Below the pieces are notes generated by a model. The model was not told the DNA's origin and ran no database searches. It was given only the letters and a program-made list of their open reading frames with translations. Below, piece after piece: positions 12,143 through 22,899 of a stretch of 64,000 nt of DNA (the first letter of the stretch is position 1; every line of letters starts with the position of its first letter). Origin of the DNA: Inia geoffrensis (taxonomy: Eukaryota > Chordata > Mammalia > Artiodactyla > Iniidae); NCBI GenBank assembly GCA_036417435.1, contig JAZAQT010000217.1:613382-677381 (forward strand). Reading direction: 5' to 3'. The position numbers and the translations under genes are program-made.

Positions 12143-13486
12143 GGGAATGGGGATTGATTAGGGTACAGGTTAGGGTACGGCAATGGCTTAGGGTTGGCGT
12201 ACGTTAGAGGGCATTGGTTAGTGTTGATGTACTGGTTAAAATTAGGACACGGGTGAGGGTAAAGTTTCGGATGAGTGTCATGGTTAGGTTTCAGGTTAGG
12301 GTTAGGGTTAGGGAATGGGGAGGTATTAGGGTACAGGTTAGGGTACCGCTGCGGTTTAGTGTTAGCGTACGTATGAGGGCACGAGTTAGTCTTGGTGTCC
12401 TGGTTAAGATTAGGGCACGGGTGAGGGTAAGGCTTCGGGTGAGGGTCAGGGTTAGGATTCGGGTTAGGGTTAGGGTTAGGGAATGGAGAGGGATTAGGGT
12501 ACAGGTTAGGGTACGACAATGCTTAAGGGTTAGCGTAAGTGTGAAGGCACGAGTTAGTGTTGGTGTACTGGTTAAGACAACGGCACCGATGAGGGTAAGG
12601 CCTCGGAAAAGGGTCACGTTCAGGGTTTCGCTTAGGGTTAGGGTTAGGGAATGGGGAGGGATTAGGGTACAGGATAGAGTACGACAATGCTTAAGGGTTA
12701 GCGTACGTTTGAGGGCATGAGTTAGTGTTTGTGTACTGGTTAAGATTAGGGCATTGGTTAGGGTAGGGCATCGGAAGTGGGTCAGGTTTAGGGATGGGGT
12801 TAGGGTTAGGGTTAAGGAATGGGGATGGATTAGGGTACAATTTAGGGTACGACAACGCTTAAGGTTTAGTGTACGTGTGAGGGCACGCGTTAGTGTTGGT
12901 GTCTTGGTTAAGATTAGGGCACGGGTGAGAGTAAGGCCTCGGGTTAGGGTCAGGGTTAGAATTCGGGATAGGTTTAGGGTTAAGGAACGCAGAGGGATTA
13001 GGGTACAGCTTAGGGTACGACAGTGTTTAAGGGTTAACGTTCGTGTGAGGACAAGGGTTAGTGTTAGTGTCCTGGTTAAGATTAGGGCACGGGTGAGTGT
13101 AAGGCTTCGGGTGAGGGTCAGGGTTAGGATTCGGGTTAGGGTTAGGGTTAGGGAATGGGGAGGGATTAGGGTACAGTTTAGGGTACGACAACGATTAAGG
13201 GTTAGCGTACGTGTGAGGGCACGAGTTAGTGTTGGTGTCCTGGTTAAGATTAGGGCACGGGTGAGGGTAAGGTTTCGGGTGAGGGTCAGGGATAGAATTC
13301 GGTTTAGGGTTAGGGTTAGGGAATGGGGAGATATTAGGGCACAGTTTAGGGTACCACAACGCTTAAGGTTTAGCGTACGTGTGAGGTCACAAGTTAGTGT
13401 TAGTGTACTGCTTACGATTAGGGCACGGGTGAGGATAAGGCCTCGGAAGAGGGTCACGTTAAGGGTTAGGGTTAGGGTTAGGGTTA
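12143..13486 (+). repeat. Complete but recombinant HOR block A B C D E' F' G H
   Basis: Starts are 12143, 12311, 12479, 12647, 12815, 12983, 13151 and 13319. The A-C part matches 6924-7427, while E' to H match 8946-9617. The switch falls in D, so one whole HOR (1350 bases) is missing relative to the second super-repeat copy. Confidence 0.9.
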
Positions 13487-14500
13487 GGGAATGGGGATTG
13501 ATTAGGGTACAGGTTAGGGTACGGCAATGGCTTAGGGTTGGCGTACGTTAGAGGGCATGGGTTAGTGTTGATGTACTGGTTAAAATTAGGACACGGGTGA
13601 GTGTAAAGTTTCGGGTGAGTGTCATGGATAGGTTTCAGGTTAGGGTTAGGGTTAGGGAATGGAGAGGGATTAGGGTACAGGTTAGGGTACCGCTGCGGTT
13701 TAGTGTTAGCGTACGTTTCAGGGCACGAGTTAGTCTTGGTGTCCTGGTTAAGATTAGGGCACGGGTGAGGGTAAGGCTTCGGGTGAGGGTCAGGTTTAGG
13801 ATTCGGGTTAGGGTTAGGATTAGGGAATGGAGAGGGATTAGGGTACAGGTTAGGGTACGACAATGCTTATGGGTTAGCGTAAGTGTGAGGGCACGAGTTA
13901 GTGTTGGTGTACTGGTTAAGACAACGGCACCGATGAGGGTAAGGCCTCGGAAAAGGGTCACGTTCAGGGTTTCGCTTAGGGTTATTGTTAGGGAATGGGG
14001 AGGGATTAGGGTACAGGATAGGGTACGACAATGCTTAAGGGTTAGCGTACGTTTGAGGGCATGAGTTAGTGTTTGTGTACTGGTTAAGATTAGGGCATTG
14101 GTTAGGGTAGGGCACCGGAAGTGGGTCAGGTTTAGGGATGGGGTTAGGGTTAGGGTTAAGGAATGGGGAGGGATTAGGGTACAGTTTAGGGTACGACAAC
14201 GATTAAGGGTTAGCGTACGTATGAGGGTACGAGTTAGTGTTGGTGTCCTGGTAAAGATAAGGGCACGGGTGAGGGTAAGGTTTCGGGTGAGTGTCAGGGA
14301 TAGAATTCGGGTTACGGTTAGGGTTAGGGTTAGGGAATGGGGAGATATTAGGGCACAGTTTAGGGTACCACAACGCTTAAGGTTTAGCGTACGTGTGAGG
14401 TCACAAGTTAGTGTTAGTGTACTGCTTACGATTAGGGCACGGGTGAGGATAAGGCCTCGGAAGAGGGTCACGTTAAGGGTTAGGGTTAGGGTTAGGGTTA
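13487..14500 (+). repeat. HOR block A B C D G H
   Basis: Starts are 13487, 13655, 13823, 13991, 14159 and 14333. It matches 9618-10631, with a private ggttacggtta near 14312. Confidence 0.9.
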
Positions 14501-15844
14501 GGGAACGGGGATTGATTAGGGTACAGGTTAGGGTACGGCAATGGCTTAGGGTTGGCGTACGTTAGGGGGCATGGGTTAGTGTTGATGTACTGGTTAAAAT
14601 TAGGACACGGGTGAGGGTAAAGTTTCGGGTGAGTGTCATGGTTAGGTTTCAGGTTAGGGTTAGGGTTAGGGAATGGAGAGGGATTAGGGTACAGGTTAGG
14701 GTAACGCTGCGGTTTAGTGTTAGCGTAAGTTTGAGGGCACGAGTTAGTCTTGGTGTCCTGGTTAAGATTAGGGCACGGGTGAGGGTAAGGCTTCGGGTGA
14801 GGGTCAGGGTTAGGATTCGGGTTAGGGTTAGGGTTAGGGAATGGAGAGGGATTAGGGTACAGGTTAGGGTTCGACAATGCTTAAGGGTTAGCGCACGTTT
14901 GAGGTCATGAGTTAGTGTTTGTGTACTGGTTAAGATTAGGGCATTGGTTAGGGTAGGGCATCGGAAGAGGGTCAGGTTTAGGGATGGGGTTAGGGTTAGG
15001 GTTAGGGAATGGAGAGGGATTAGGGTACAGGTTAGGGTACGACAATGCTTAAGGGTTAGCGTAAGTGTGAGGGCACGAGTTAGTGTTGGTGTACTGGTTA
15101 AGATAATGGCACCGATGAGGGTAAGGCCTCGGAAAAGGGTCACGTTCAGGGTTTCGCTTAGGGTTAGGGTTAGGGAATGGGGAGGGTTTAGGTTACAGGA
15201 TAGGGTACGACAATGCTTAAGGGTTAGCGTACGTTTGAGGGCATGAGTTAGTGTTTGTGTACTGGTTAAGATTAGGGCATTGGTTAGGGTAGGGCATCGG
15301 AAGTGGGTCAGGTTTAGGGATGGGGTTAGGGTTAGGGTTAAGGAATGGGGAGGGATTAGGGTACAATTTAGGGTACGACAACGCTTAAGGTTTAGCGTAC
15401 GTGTGAGGGCACGAGTTAGTGTTGGTGTCCTGGTTAATATTAGGGCACGGGTGAGGGTAAGGCTTCGGGTGAGGGTCAGGGTTAGGATTCGGGTTAGGGT
15501 TAGGGTTAAGGAATGCAGAGGGATTAGGGTACAGCTTAGGGTACGACAGTGCTTAAGGGTTAGCGTTCGTGTGAGGGCAAGGGTTAGTGTTAGTGTCCTG
15601 GTTAAGATTAGGGCACGGGTGAGGGTAAGGCTTCGGGTGAGGGTCAGGGTTAGGATTCGTGTTAGGGTTAGGGTTAGGGAATGGGGAGATATTAGGGCAC
15701 AGTTTAGGGTACCACAACGCTTAAGGTTTAGTGTACGTGTGAGGTCACTAGTTAGTGTTAGTGTACTGCTTACGATTAGGGCACGGGTGAGGGTAAGGCC
15801 TCGGAAGAGGGTCACGTTAAGGGTTAGGGTTAGGGTTAGGGTTA
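14501..15844 (+). repeat. Rearranged block A B D C D E F H
   Basis: Starts are 14501, 14669, 14837, 15005, 15173, 15341, 15509 and 15677. A step back from D to C at 15005 marks the end of the 5219-base series. G is skipped before H. The block is still eight monomers long (1344 bases). Confidence 0.9.
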
Positions 15845-17020
15845 GGGAATGGGGATTGATTAGGGTACAGGTTAGGGTACGGCAATGGCTTAGGGTTGGC
15901 GTACGTTAGAGGGCATGGGTTAGTGTTGATGTACTGCTTAAAATTAGAACACGGGTGAGGGTAAAGTTTCGGGTGAGTGTCATGGTTAGGTTTCAGGTTA
16001 GGGTTAGGGTTAGGGAATGGAGAGGGATTAGGGTACAGGTTAGGGTACCGCTGCGGTTTAGTGTTAGCATACGTTTGAGGGCACGAGTTAGTCTTGGTGT
16101 CCTGGTTAAGATTAGGGCACGGGTGAGGGTAAGGCTTCGGGTGAGGGTCAGGGTTAGGATTCGGGTTAGGATTAGGGTTAGGGAATGGAGAGGGATTAGG
16201 GTACAGGTTAGGGTACGACAAAGCTTAAGGGTCAGCGTAAGTGTGAGGGCACGAGTTAGTGTTGGTGTACTGGTTAAGACAACGGCACCGATGAGGGTAA
16301 GGCCTCGGAAAAGGGTCACGTTCAGGGTTTCGCTTAGGGTTAGGGTTAGGGAATGGGGAGGGATTAGGGTACAGGATAGGGTACGACAATGCTTAAGGGT
16401 TGGTGTTCGTTTGAGGGCATGAGATAGTGTTTGTGTACTGGTTAAGATTAGGGCATTGGTTAGGGTAGGACATCGGAATTGAGTCAGGTTTAGGGATGGG
16501 GTTAGGGTTAGGGTTAAGGAATGGGGAGGGATTAGGGTACAATTTAGGGTACGACAATGCTTAAGGTTTAGCGTACGTGTGAGGGCACGAGTTCGTGTTG
16601 GTGTCCTAGTTTAGATTAGGGCACGGGTGAGGGTAAGGCTTCGGGTGAGTGTCAGCGTTAGGATTCGGGTTAGGGTTAGGGTTAAGGAATGCAGAGGGAT
16701 TAGGGTACAGTTTAGGGTACGACAACGATTAAGGGTTAGCGTACGTGTGAGGGCACAAGTTAGTGTTGGTGTCCTGGTTAAGATTAGGGCACGGGTGGGG
16801 GTAAGGTTTCGGGTGAGGGTCAGGGATAGAATTCGGGTTAGGGTTAGGGTTAGGGAATGGGGCGATATTAGGGCACAGTTTAGGGTACCACAACGCTTAA
16901 GGTTTAGCGTACGTGTGAGGTCACTAGTTAGTGTTAGTATACTGCTTACGATTAGGGCACGGGTGAGGGTAAGGCCTCGGAAGAGGGTCACGTTAAGGGT
17001 TAGGGTTAGGGTTAGGTTTA
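15845..17020 (+). repeat. Seven-monomer block A B C D E F/G H
   Basis: Starts are 15845, 16013, 16181, 16349, 16517, 16685 and 16853. The monomer at 16685 begins as F (aatgcagaggg) and continues as G (acaacgattaagg, gatagaattc), a fusion of the two. Confidence 0.9.
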
Positions 17021-18364
17021 GGGAATGGGGATTGATTAGGGTACAGGTTAGGGTACGGCAATGGCTTAGGGTTGGCGTACGTTAGAGGGCATGGGTTAGT
17101 GTTGATGTACTGGTTTAAATTAGGACACGGGTGAGGGTAAAGTTTCGGGTGAGTGTCATGGTTAGGTTTCAGGTTAGGTTTAGTGTTAGGGAATGGAGAG
17201 GGATTAGGGTACAGGTTAGGGTACCGCTGTGGTTTAGTGTTAGCGTACGTTTGAGGGCACGAGTTAGTCTTGGTGTCCTGGTTAAGATTAGGGCACGGGT
17301 GAGGGTAAGTCTTCGGGTGAGGGTCAGGGTTAGGATTCGGGTGAGGGTTAGGGTTAGGGAATGGAGAGAGAATAGGGTACAGGTTAGGGTACGACAATCC
17401 TTAAGGGTTAGCGTAAGTGTGAGGGCACGAGTTAGTGTTGGTGTACTGGTTTAGACAACGGCACCGATGAGGGTAAGGCCTCGGAAAAGGGTCACGTTCA
17501 GGGTTTCGCTTAGGGTTAGGGTTAGGGAATGGGGAGGGATTAGGGTACAGGATAGGGTACGACAATGCTTAAGGGTTAGCGTACGTTTGAGGGCATGAGT
17601 TAGTGTTTGTGTACTGGTTAAGATTAGGGCATTGGTTAGGGTAGGGCATCGGAAGTGGGTCAGGTTTAGGGATGGGGTTAGGGTTAGGGTTAAGGAATGG
17701 GGAGGGATTAGGGTACAATTTAGGGTACGACAACGCTTAAGGTTTAGCGTACGTGTGAGGGCACGAGTTAGTGTTGGTGTCCTGGTTAAGATTAGGGCAC
17801 GGGTGAGGGTAAGGCTTCGGGTGAGGGTCAGGGTTAGGATTCGGGTTAGGGTTAGTGTTAAGGAATGCAGAGGGATTAGGATACAGCTTAGGGTACGAAA
17901 TTGCTTAAGGGTTAGCGTTCGTGTGAGGGCAAGGGTTAGTGTTAGTGTCATGGTTAAGATTAGGGCACGGGTGAGGGTAAGGCTTCAGGTGAGGGTCAGG
18001 GTTAGGATTCGGGTTAGGGTTAGGGTTAGGGAATAGGGAGGGATTAGGGTACAGTTTAGGGTACGAGAACGATTAAGGGTTAGCGTACGTGTGAGGCCAC
18101 AAGTTAGTGTTGGTGTCCTGGTTAAGATAAGGGCACGGGTGAGGGTAAGGTTTCGGGTGAGGGTCAGGGATAGAATTCGGGTTACGGTTAGGGTTAGGGA
18201 ATGGGGAGATATTAGGGCACAGTTTAGGGTACGACAACGCTTAAGGTTTAGCGTACGTGTGAGGTCACTAGTTAGTGTTAGTGTACTGCTTACGATTAGG
18301 GCACGGGTGAGGGTAAGGCTTCGGAAGAGGGTCACGTTAAGGGTTAGGATTAGGGTTAGGGTTA
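17021..18364 (+). repeat. Complete HOR block A-H
   Basis: Starts are 17021, 17189, 17357, 17525, 17693, 17861, 18029 and 18197, all 168 apart. B carries the gtaagtcttcggg variant. Confidence 0.93.
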
Positions 18365-18532
18365 GGGAATGGGGATTGATTAGGGTACAGGTTAGGGTAC
18401 GGCAATGGCTTAGGGTTGGCGTACATTAGAGGGCATGGGTTAGTGTTGATGTACTGGTTAAAATTAGGACACGGGTGAGGGTAAAGTTTCGGGTGAGTGT
18501 CATGGTTAGGTTTCAGGTTAGGGTTAGGGTTA
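18365..18532 (+). repeat. Reference monomer class A (168 bases)
   Basis: Class A is recognised by ggggattgatt after the boundary word, then ggcaatggcttagggttgg, gttgatgtactgg, and gtgtcatggttaggtttcag near its end. Wherever a complete H monomer occurs, A follows it, which makes A the natural first monomer of the HOR. Confidence 0.93.
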
Positions 18533-18700
18533 GGGAATGGAGAGGGATTCGGGTACAGGTTAGGGTACCACTGCGGTTTAGTGTTAGCGTACGTGTGAGG
18601 GCACGAGTTAGTCTTGGTGTCCTGGTTAAGATTAGGGCACGGGTGAGGGTAAGTCTTCGGGTGAGGGTCAGGGTTAGGATTCGGGTTAGGGTTAGGGTTA
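18533..18700 (+). repeat. Reference monomer class B (168 bases)
   Basis: Class B starts gggaatggagaggg and carries gtaccgctgcgg (here gtaccactgcgg) and tagtcttggtgtcc. The usual form contains a KpnI-type ggtacc. A variant B' at 31634 and 54292 has gatttagtgttgg and gtaaggattcggg instead. Confidence 0.92.
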
Positions 18701-18868
18701 GGGAATGGAGAGGGATTAGGGTACAGGTTAGGGTACGACAATGCTTAAGCGTTAGCGTAAGTGTGAGGGCACGAGTTAGTGTTGGTGTACTGGTTAAGAC
18801 AACGGCAAAGATGAGGGTAAGGCCTTGGAAAAGGGTCACGTTCAGGGTTTCACTTAGGGTTAGGGTTA
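18701..18868 (+). repeat. Reference monomer class C (168 bases)
   Basis: Class C carries gcgtaagtgtgag, the C-rich word run gacaacggcaccgatg (here gacaacggcaaagatg), cctcggaaaagg (here ccttggaaaagg) and gggtttcgcttagg. The ccttgg form is shared only with the C monomer at 47586, a useful marker for tracing exchange. Confidence 0.92.
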
Positions 18869-19036
18869 GGGAATGGGGAGGGATTAGGGTACAGGATAGG
18901 GCACGACAATGCTTAAGGGTTAGCGTACGTTTGAGGGCATGAGTTAGTGTTTGTGTACTGGTTAAGATTAGGGCATTGGTTAGGGTAGGGCATCGGAAGT
19001 GGGTCAGGTTTAGGGATGGGGTTAGGGTTAGGGTTA
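18869..19036 (+). repeat. Reference monomer class D (168 bases)
   Basis: Class D carries acaggatagggyacgac, cgtttgagggcatgag, gtgtttgtgtactgg, agggcattggttaggg, gggcatcggaagtgg and tttagggatggggtt. It ends in gggttaa, so the next monomer begins aggaat rather than gggaat. Confidence 0.92.
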
Positions 19037-19204
19037 AGGTATGGGGAGGGATTAGGGTACAATTTAGGGTACGACAACGCTTAAGGTTTAGCGTACGTGT
19101 GAGGGCACGAGTTAGTGTTGGTGTCCTGGTTAAGATTAGGGCACGGGTGAGGGTAAGGCTTCGGGTGAGGGTCAGGGTTAGGATTCGGGTTAGGGTTAGG
19201 GTTA
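19037..19204 (+). repeat. Reference monomer class E (168 bases)
   Basis: Class E carries gtacaatttagg and acaacgcttaaggttta. A sub-variant E' (194, 3727, 8946, 12815) has gcacgcgttag, gtcttggtt and gggttagaattcgggatag. Confidence 0.9.
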
Positions 19205-19372
19205 AGGAATGCAGAGGGATTAGGGTACAACTTAGGATACGACAGTGCTTAAGGGTTAGCGTTCGTGTGAGGGCAAGGGTTAGTGTTAGTGTCCTGGTTA
19301 AGATTAGGGCACGGCTGAGGGTAAGGCTTCAGGTGAGGGTCAGGGTTAGGATTCGGGTTAGGGTTAGGGTTA
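19205..19372 (+). repeat. Reference monomer class F (168 bases)
   Basis: Class F starts aggaatgcagaggg and carries acagtgcttaaggg, gcgttcgtgtg, gcaagggttagtgttag and gcttcaggtgagg. A sub-variant F' (362, 3895, 9114, 12983) starts aggaacgcag and has acagtgtttaagggttaac. Confidence 0.92.
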
Positions 19373-19540
19373 GGGAATGGGGAGGGATTAGCGTACAGTT
19401 TAGGGTACGACAACGATTAAGTGTTAGCGTACGTGTGAGGGCACAAGTTAGTGTTGGTGTCCTGGTTAAGATTAGGGCACGGGTGAGGGTAAGGTTTTGG
19501 GTGAGGGTCAGGGATAGAATTCGGGTTAGGGTTAGGGTTA
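19373..19540 (+). repeat. Reference monomer class G (168 bases)
   Basis: Class G carries acaacgattaagggttag (here gattaagtgtt), gcacaagttag and cagggatagaattcgg. The gaattc is an EcoRI site that recurs in most G monomers, so complete HORs are cut about every 1344 bases. Two G copies (2713, 5071) and their duplicates have one extra gggtta and are 174 bases long. Confidence 0.92.
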
Positions 19541-19708
19541 GGGATTGGGGAGATATTAGGGCACAGTTTAGGGTACCACAACGCTTAAGGTTTAGCGTAC
19601 GTGTGAGGTCACTAGTTAGTGTTAGTGTACTGCTTACGATTAGGGCACGGGTGAGGGTAAGGCCTCGGAAGAGGGTCACGTTAAGGGTTAGGGTTAGGGT
19701 TAGGGTTA
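19541..19708 (+). repeat. Reference monomer class H (168 bases)
   Basis: Class H carries gagatattagggcac, gtaccacaacgc, gaggtcactagttag, tactgcttacgatt and cctcggaagagggtcacg. It ends in four uninterrupted gggtta words, the longest telomere-perfect run in the HOR. Confidence 0.93.
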
Positions 19709-22700
19709 GGGAATGGGGATTGATTAGGGTACAGGTTAGGGTACGGCAATGGCTTAGGGTTGGCGTACGTTAGAGGGCATGGGTTAGTGTTGATGTACTG
19801 GTTAAAATTAGGACACGGGTTAGGGTAAAGTTTCGGGTGAGTGTCATGGTTAGGTTTCAGGTAAGGGTGAGGGTTAGGGAATGGAGAGGGATTAGGGTAC
19901 AGGTTAGGGTACCGCTGCGGGTTAGTGTTAGCGTACGTGTGAGGGAAAGAGTTAGTCTTGGTGTCCTGGTTAAGATTAGGGCACGGGTGAGGGTAAAGCT
20001 TCTTGTGTGGGTCAGGGTTAGGGTTCGGGTTAGGGTTAGGTTTAGGGAAATGAGAGGGATTAGGGTACAGGTTAGGGTACGACAATGCTTAAGGGTTAGC
20101 GTAAGTGTGAGGGCACGAGTTAGTGTTGGTGTACTGGTTAAGACAACGGCACCGATGAGGGTAAGGCCTCGGAAAAGGGTCACGTTCAGGGTTTCGCTTA
20201 GGGTTAGGGTTACGGAATGGGGAGGGATTAGGGTAAAGGATAGGGTACGACAATGCTTAAGGGTTAGCATACGTGTGAGGGCCTGAGTTAGTGTTTGTGT
20301 ACTGGTTAAGATTATGGCATTGGTTAGGGTAGGGCATCGGAAGTGGGTCAGGTTTAGGGATGGGGTTAGGGTTAGGGTTAAGGAATGGGGAGGGATTAGG
20401 GTACAATTTAGGGTACGACAACGCTTAAGGTTTAGAGTACGTGTGAGGGCACGAGTTAGTGTTGGTGTCCTGGTTAAGATTAGGGCACGGGTGAGGGTAA
20501 GGTTTCGGGTGAGGGTCAGGGATAGAATTCGGGTTAGGGTTAGGGATAGGGAATGGGGAGATATTAGGGCACAGTTTAGGGTACCACAATACTTAAGGTT
20601 TAGCGTACGTGTGAGGTCACTAGTTAGTGTTAGTGTACTGCTTACGATTAGGGCACGGGTGAGGGTAAGGCTTCGGGTGAGGTTCAGGGTTAGGATTCGG
20701 GTTAGGGTTAGGGATAGGGAATGGAGAGGGATTAGGGTACCGGTTAGGGTACGACAATGCTTAAGGGTTAGCGTACGTTTGAGGGCATGAGTTAGTGTTT
20801 GTGTACTGGTTAAGATTAGGGCATTGGTTAGGGTAGGGCATCGGAAGTGGGTCAGGTTTAGGGATGGGGTTAGGGTTAGGGTTAAGGAATGGAGAGGGAT
20901 TAGGGTACAATTTAGTGTACGACAACGCTTAAGGTTTAGTGTACGTGTGAGTGCACGAGTTAGTGTTGGTGTCCTGGTTAAGGTTAGGGCACGGGTGAGG
21001 GTAAGGCTTCGGGTGAGGGTCAGGGTTAGGATTCGGGTTAGGGTTAGGGTTAGGGAATGGAGAGGGATTAGGGTACAGGTTAGGGTACGACAATGCTTAA
21101 GGGTTAGCGTAAGTGTGAGGGCACGAGTTAGTGTTGGTGTACTGGTTAAGACAACGGAACCGATGAGGGTAAGGCCTCGGAAAAGGGTCACATTCAGGGT
21201 TTCGCTTAGGGTTAGGGTTAGGGAATGGGGAGGGATTAGGGTACAGGATAGGGTACGACAATGCTTAAGGGTTAGCGTACGTTTGAGGGCATGAGTTAGT
21301 GTTTGTGTACTGGTTAAGATTAGGGCATTGGTTAGGGTAGGGCATCGGAAGTGGGTCAGGTTTAGGGATGGGGTTAGGGCTAGGGTTAAGGAATGGGGAG
21401 GGATTAGGGTACAATTTAGGGTACGACAACGCTTAAGGTTTAGCGTACGTGTGAGGGCACGAGTTAGTGTTGGTGTCCTGGTTAAGATTAGGGCACGGCT
21501 GAGGGTAAGGCTTCGGGTGAGGGTCAGGGTTAGGATTCGGGTTAGGGTTAGGGTTAAGGAATGCAGAGGGATTAGGGTACAGCTTAGGATACGACAGTGC
21601 TTAAGGGTTAGCGTTCGTGTGAGGGCAGGGTTAGTGTTAGTGTCCTGGTTAAGATTAGGGCACGGGTGAGGGTAAGGCTTCAGGTGAGGGTCAGGGTTAG
21701 GATTCGGGTTAGGGTTAGGGTTAGGGAATGGGGAGGGATTAGGGTACAGTTTAGGGTACCACAACGATTAAGGCTTAGCGTACGTGTGAGGGCTCAAGTT
21801 AGTGTTGGTGTCCTGGTTAAGATTAGGGCACGGGTGAGGGTAAGGCTTCGGGTGAGGGTCAGGGTTAGGATTCGGGTTAGGGTTAGGGTTAAGGAATGGA
21901 GAGGGATTAGTGTACAGGTTAGGGTACGACAATGCTTAAGGGTTAGCGTAAGTGTGAGGGCACGAGTTAGTGTTGGTGTACTGGTTAAGACAACGGCACC
22001 GATGAGGGTAAGGCCTCGGAAAAGGGTCACGTTCAGGGTTTCGCTTAGGGTTAGGGTTAGGGAATGGGGAGGGATTAGGGTACAGGATAGGGTACGACAA
22101 TGCTTAAGGGTTAGCGTACGTTTGAAGGCATGAGTTAGTGTTTGTGTACTGGTTAAGATAAGGGCATTGGTTAGGGTAGGGCATCGGAAGTGGGTCAGGT
22201 TTAGGGATGGGGTTAGGGTTAGGGTTAAGGAATGGGGAGGGATTAGGGTACAATTTAGGGTACGACAACGCTTAAGGTTTAGCGTACGTGTGAGGGCACG
22301 AGTTAGTGTTGGTGTCCTGGTTAAGATTAGGGCACGGGTGAGCGTAAGGCTTCGGGTGAGGGTCAGGGTTAGGATTCGGGTTAGGGTTAGGGTTAAGGAA
22401 TGCAGAGGGATTAGGGTACAGCTTAGGGTACGACAGTGCTTAAGGGTTAACGTTCCTGTGAGGGCAAGGGTTAGTGTTAGTGTCCTGGTTAAGATTAGGG
22501 CACGGGTGAGGGTAAGGCTTCAGGTGAGGGTCAGGGTTAGGATTCGGGTTAGGGTTAGGGTTAGGGAATGGGGAGGGATTAGGGTACAGTTTAGGGTACG
22601 ACAACGGTTAAGGGTTAGCGTACGTGTGAGGGAACAAGTTAGTGTTGGTGTCCTGGTTAAGATTAGGGCACGGGTTAGGGTAAGGTTTCGGGTGAGGTTC

Positions 22701-22899
22701 TGGGGTTGAATTCGGGTTAGGGTTAGGGTTAGGGAATGGGGAGATATTAGGGCACAGTTTAGGGTATCACAACGCTTAAGGTTTAGCATACGTGTGAGGT
22801 CACTAGTTAGTGTTAGTGTACTGCTTACGATTAGGGCACCGGTGAGGGTAAGGCCTCGGAAGAGGGTCACGTTAAGGGTTAGGGTTAGGGTTAGGGTTA
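19709..22899 (+). repeat. Scrambled 19-monomer block with hybrids
   Basis: The order is A B C D, E/G hybrid (20381), H/B hybrid (20549), D (20717, with a B- or C-like start), E, C, D, E, F (21557), G/E hybrid (21724), C, D, E, F, G, H (22732). F at 21557 has lost one base near 21627 (ggcagggtt for ggcaagggtt). This whole order recurs at 42715-45905. Confidence 0.88.

Larger units (their letters stand above)
10968..14836 (+). repeat. 31-monomer super-repeat, copy 3, shortened to 3869 bases
   Basis: It matches copy 2 up to the D at 12647. After that the distance to copy 2 drops from 5219 to 3869, a loss of 1350 bases, which is one complete eight-monomer HOR with its 174-base G. The following D at 14837 continues into a different order. 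Confidence 0.91.
18365..19708 (+). repeat. Complete HOR block A-H (reference, 1344 bases)
   Basis: Eight monomers of exactly 168 bases start at 18365, 18533, 18701, 18869, 19037, 19205, 19373 and 19541. I use this block to define the classes. Confidence 0.95.

Noticed and set aside
18365..18532. Internal 84-base half-repeat within the monomer
   Set aside because: Similar words (gggcac, gggtga) occur in both halves, but their order does not match over a useful length; shared hexamer origin explains the resemblance.
18365..19708. CENP-B box in the monomer
   Set aside because: Words such as ttcgggttagg fit the first part of the pattern (TTCG, four bases, A), but the required CGGG that follows is absent in every class I checked. 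A centromere role therefore has no support from this motif.
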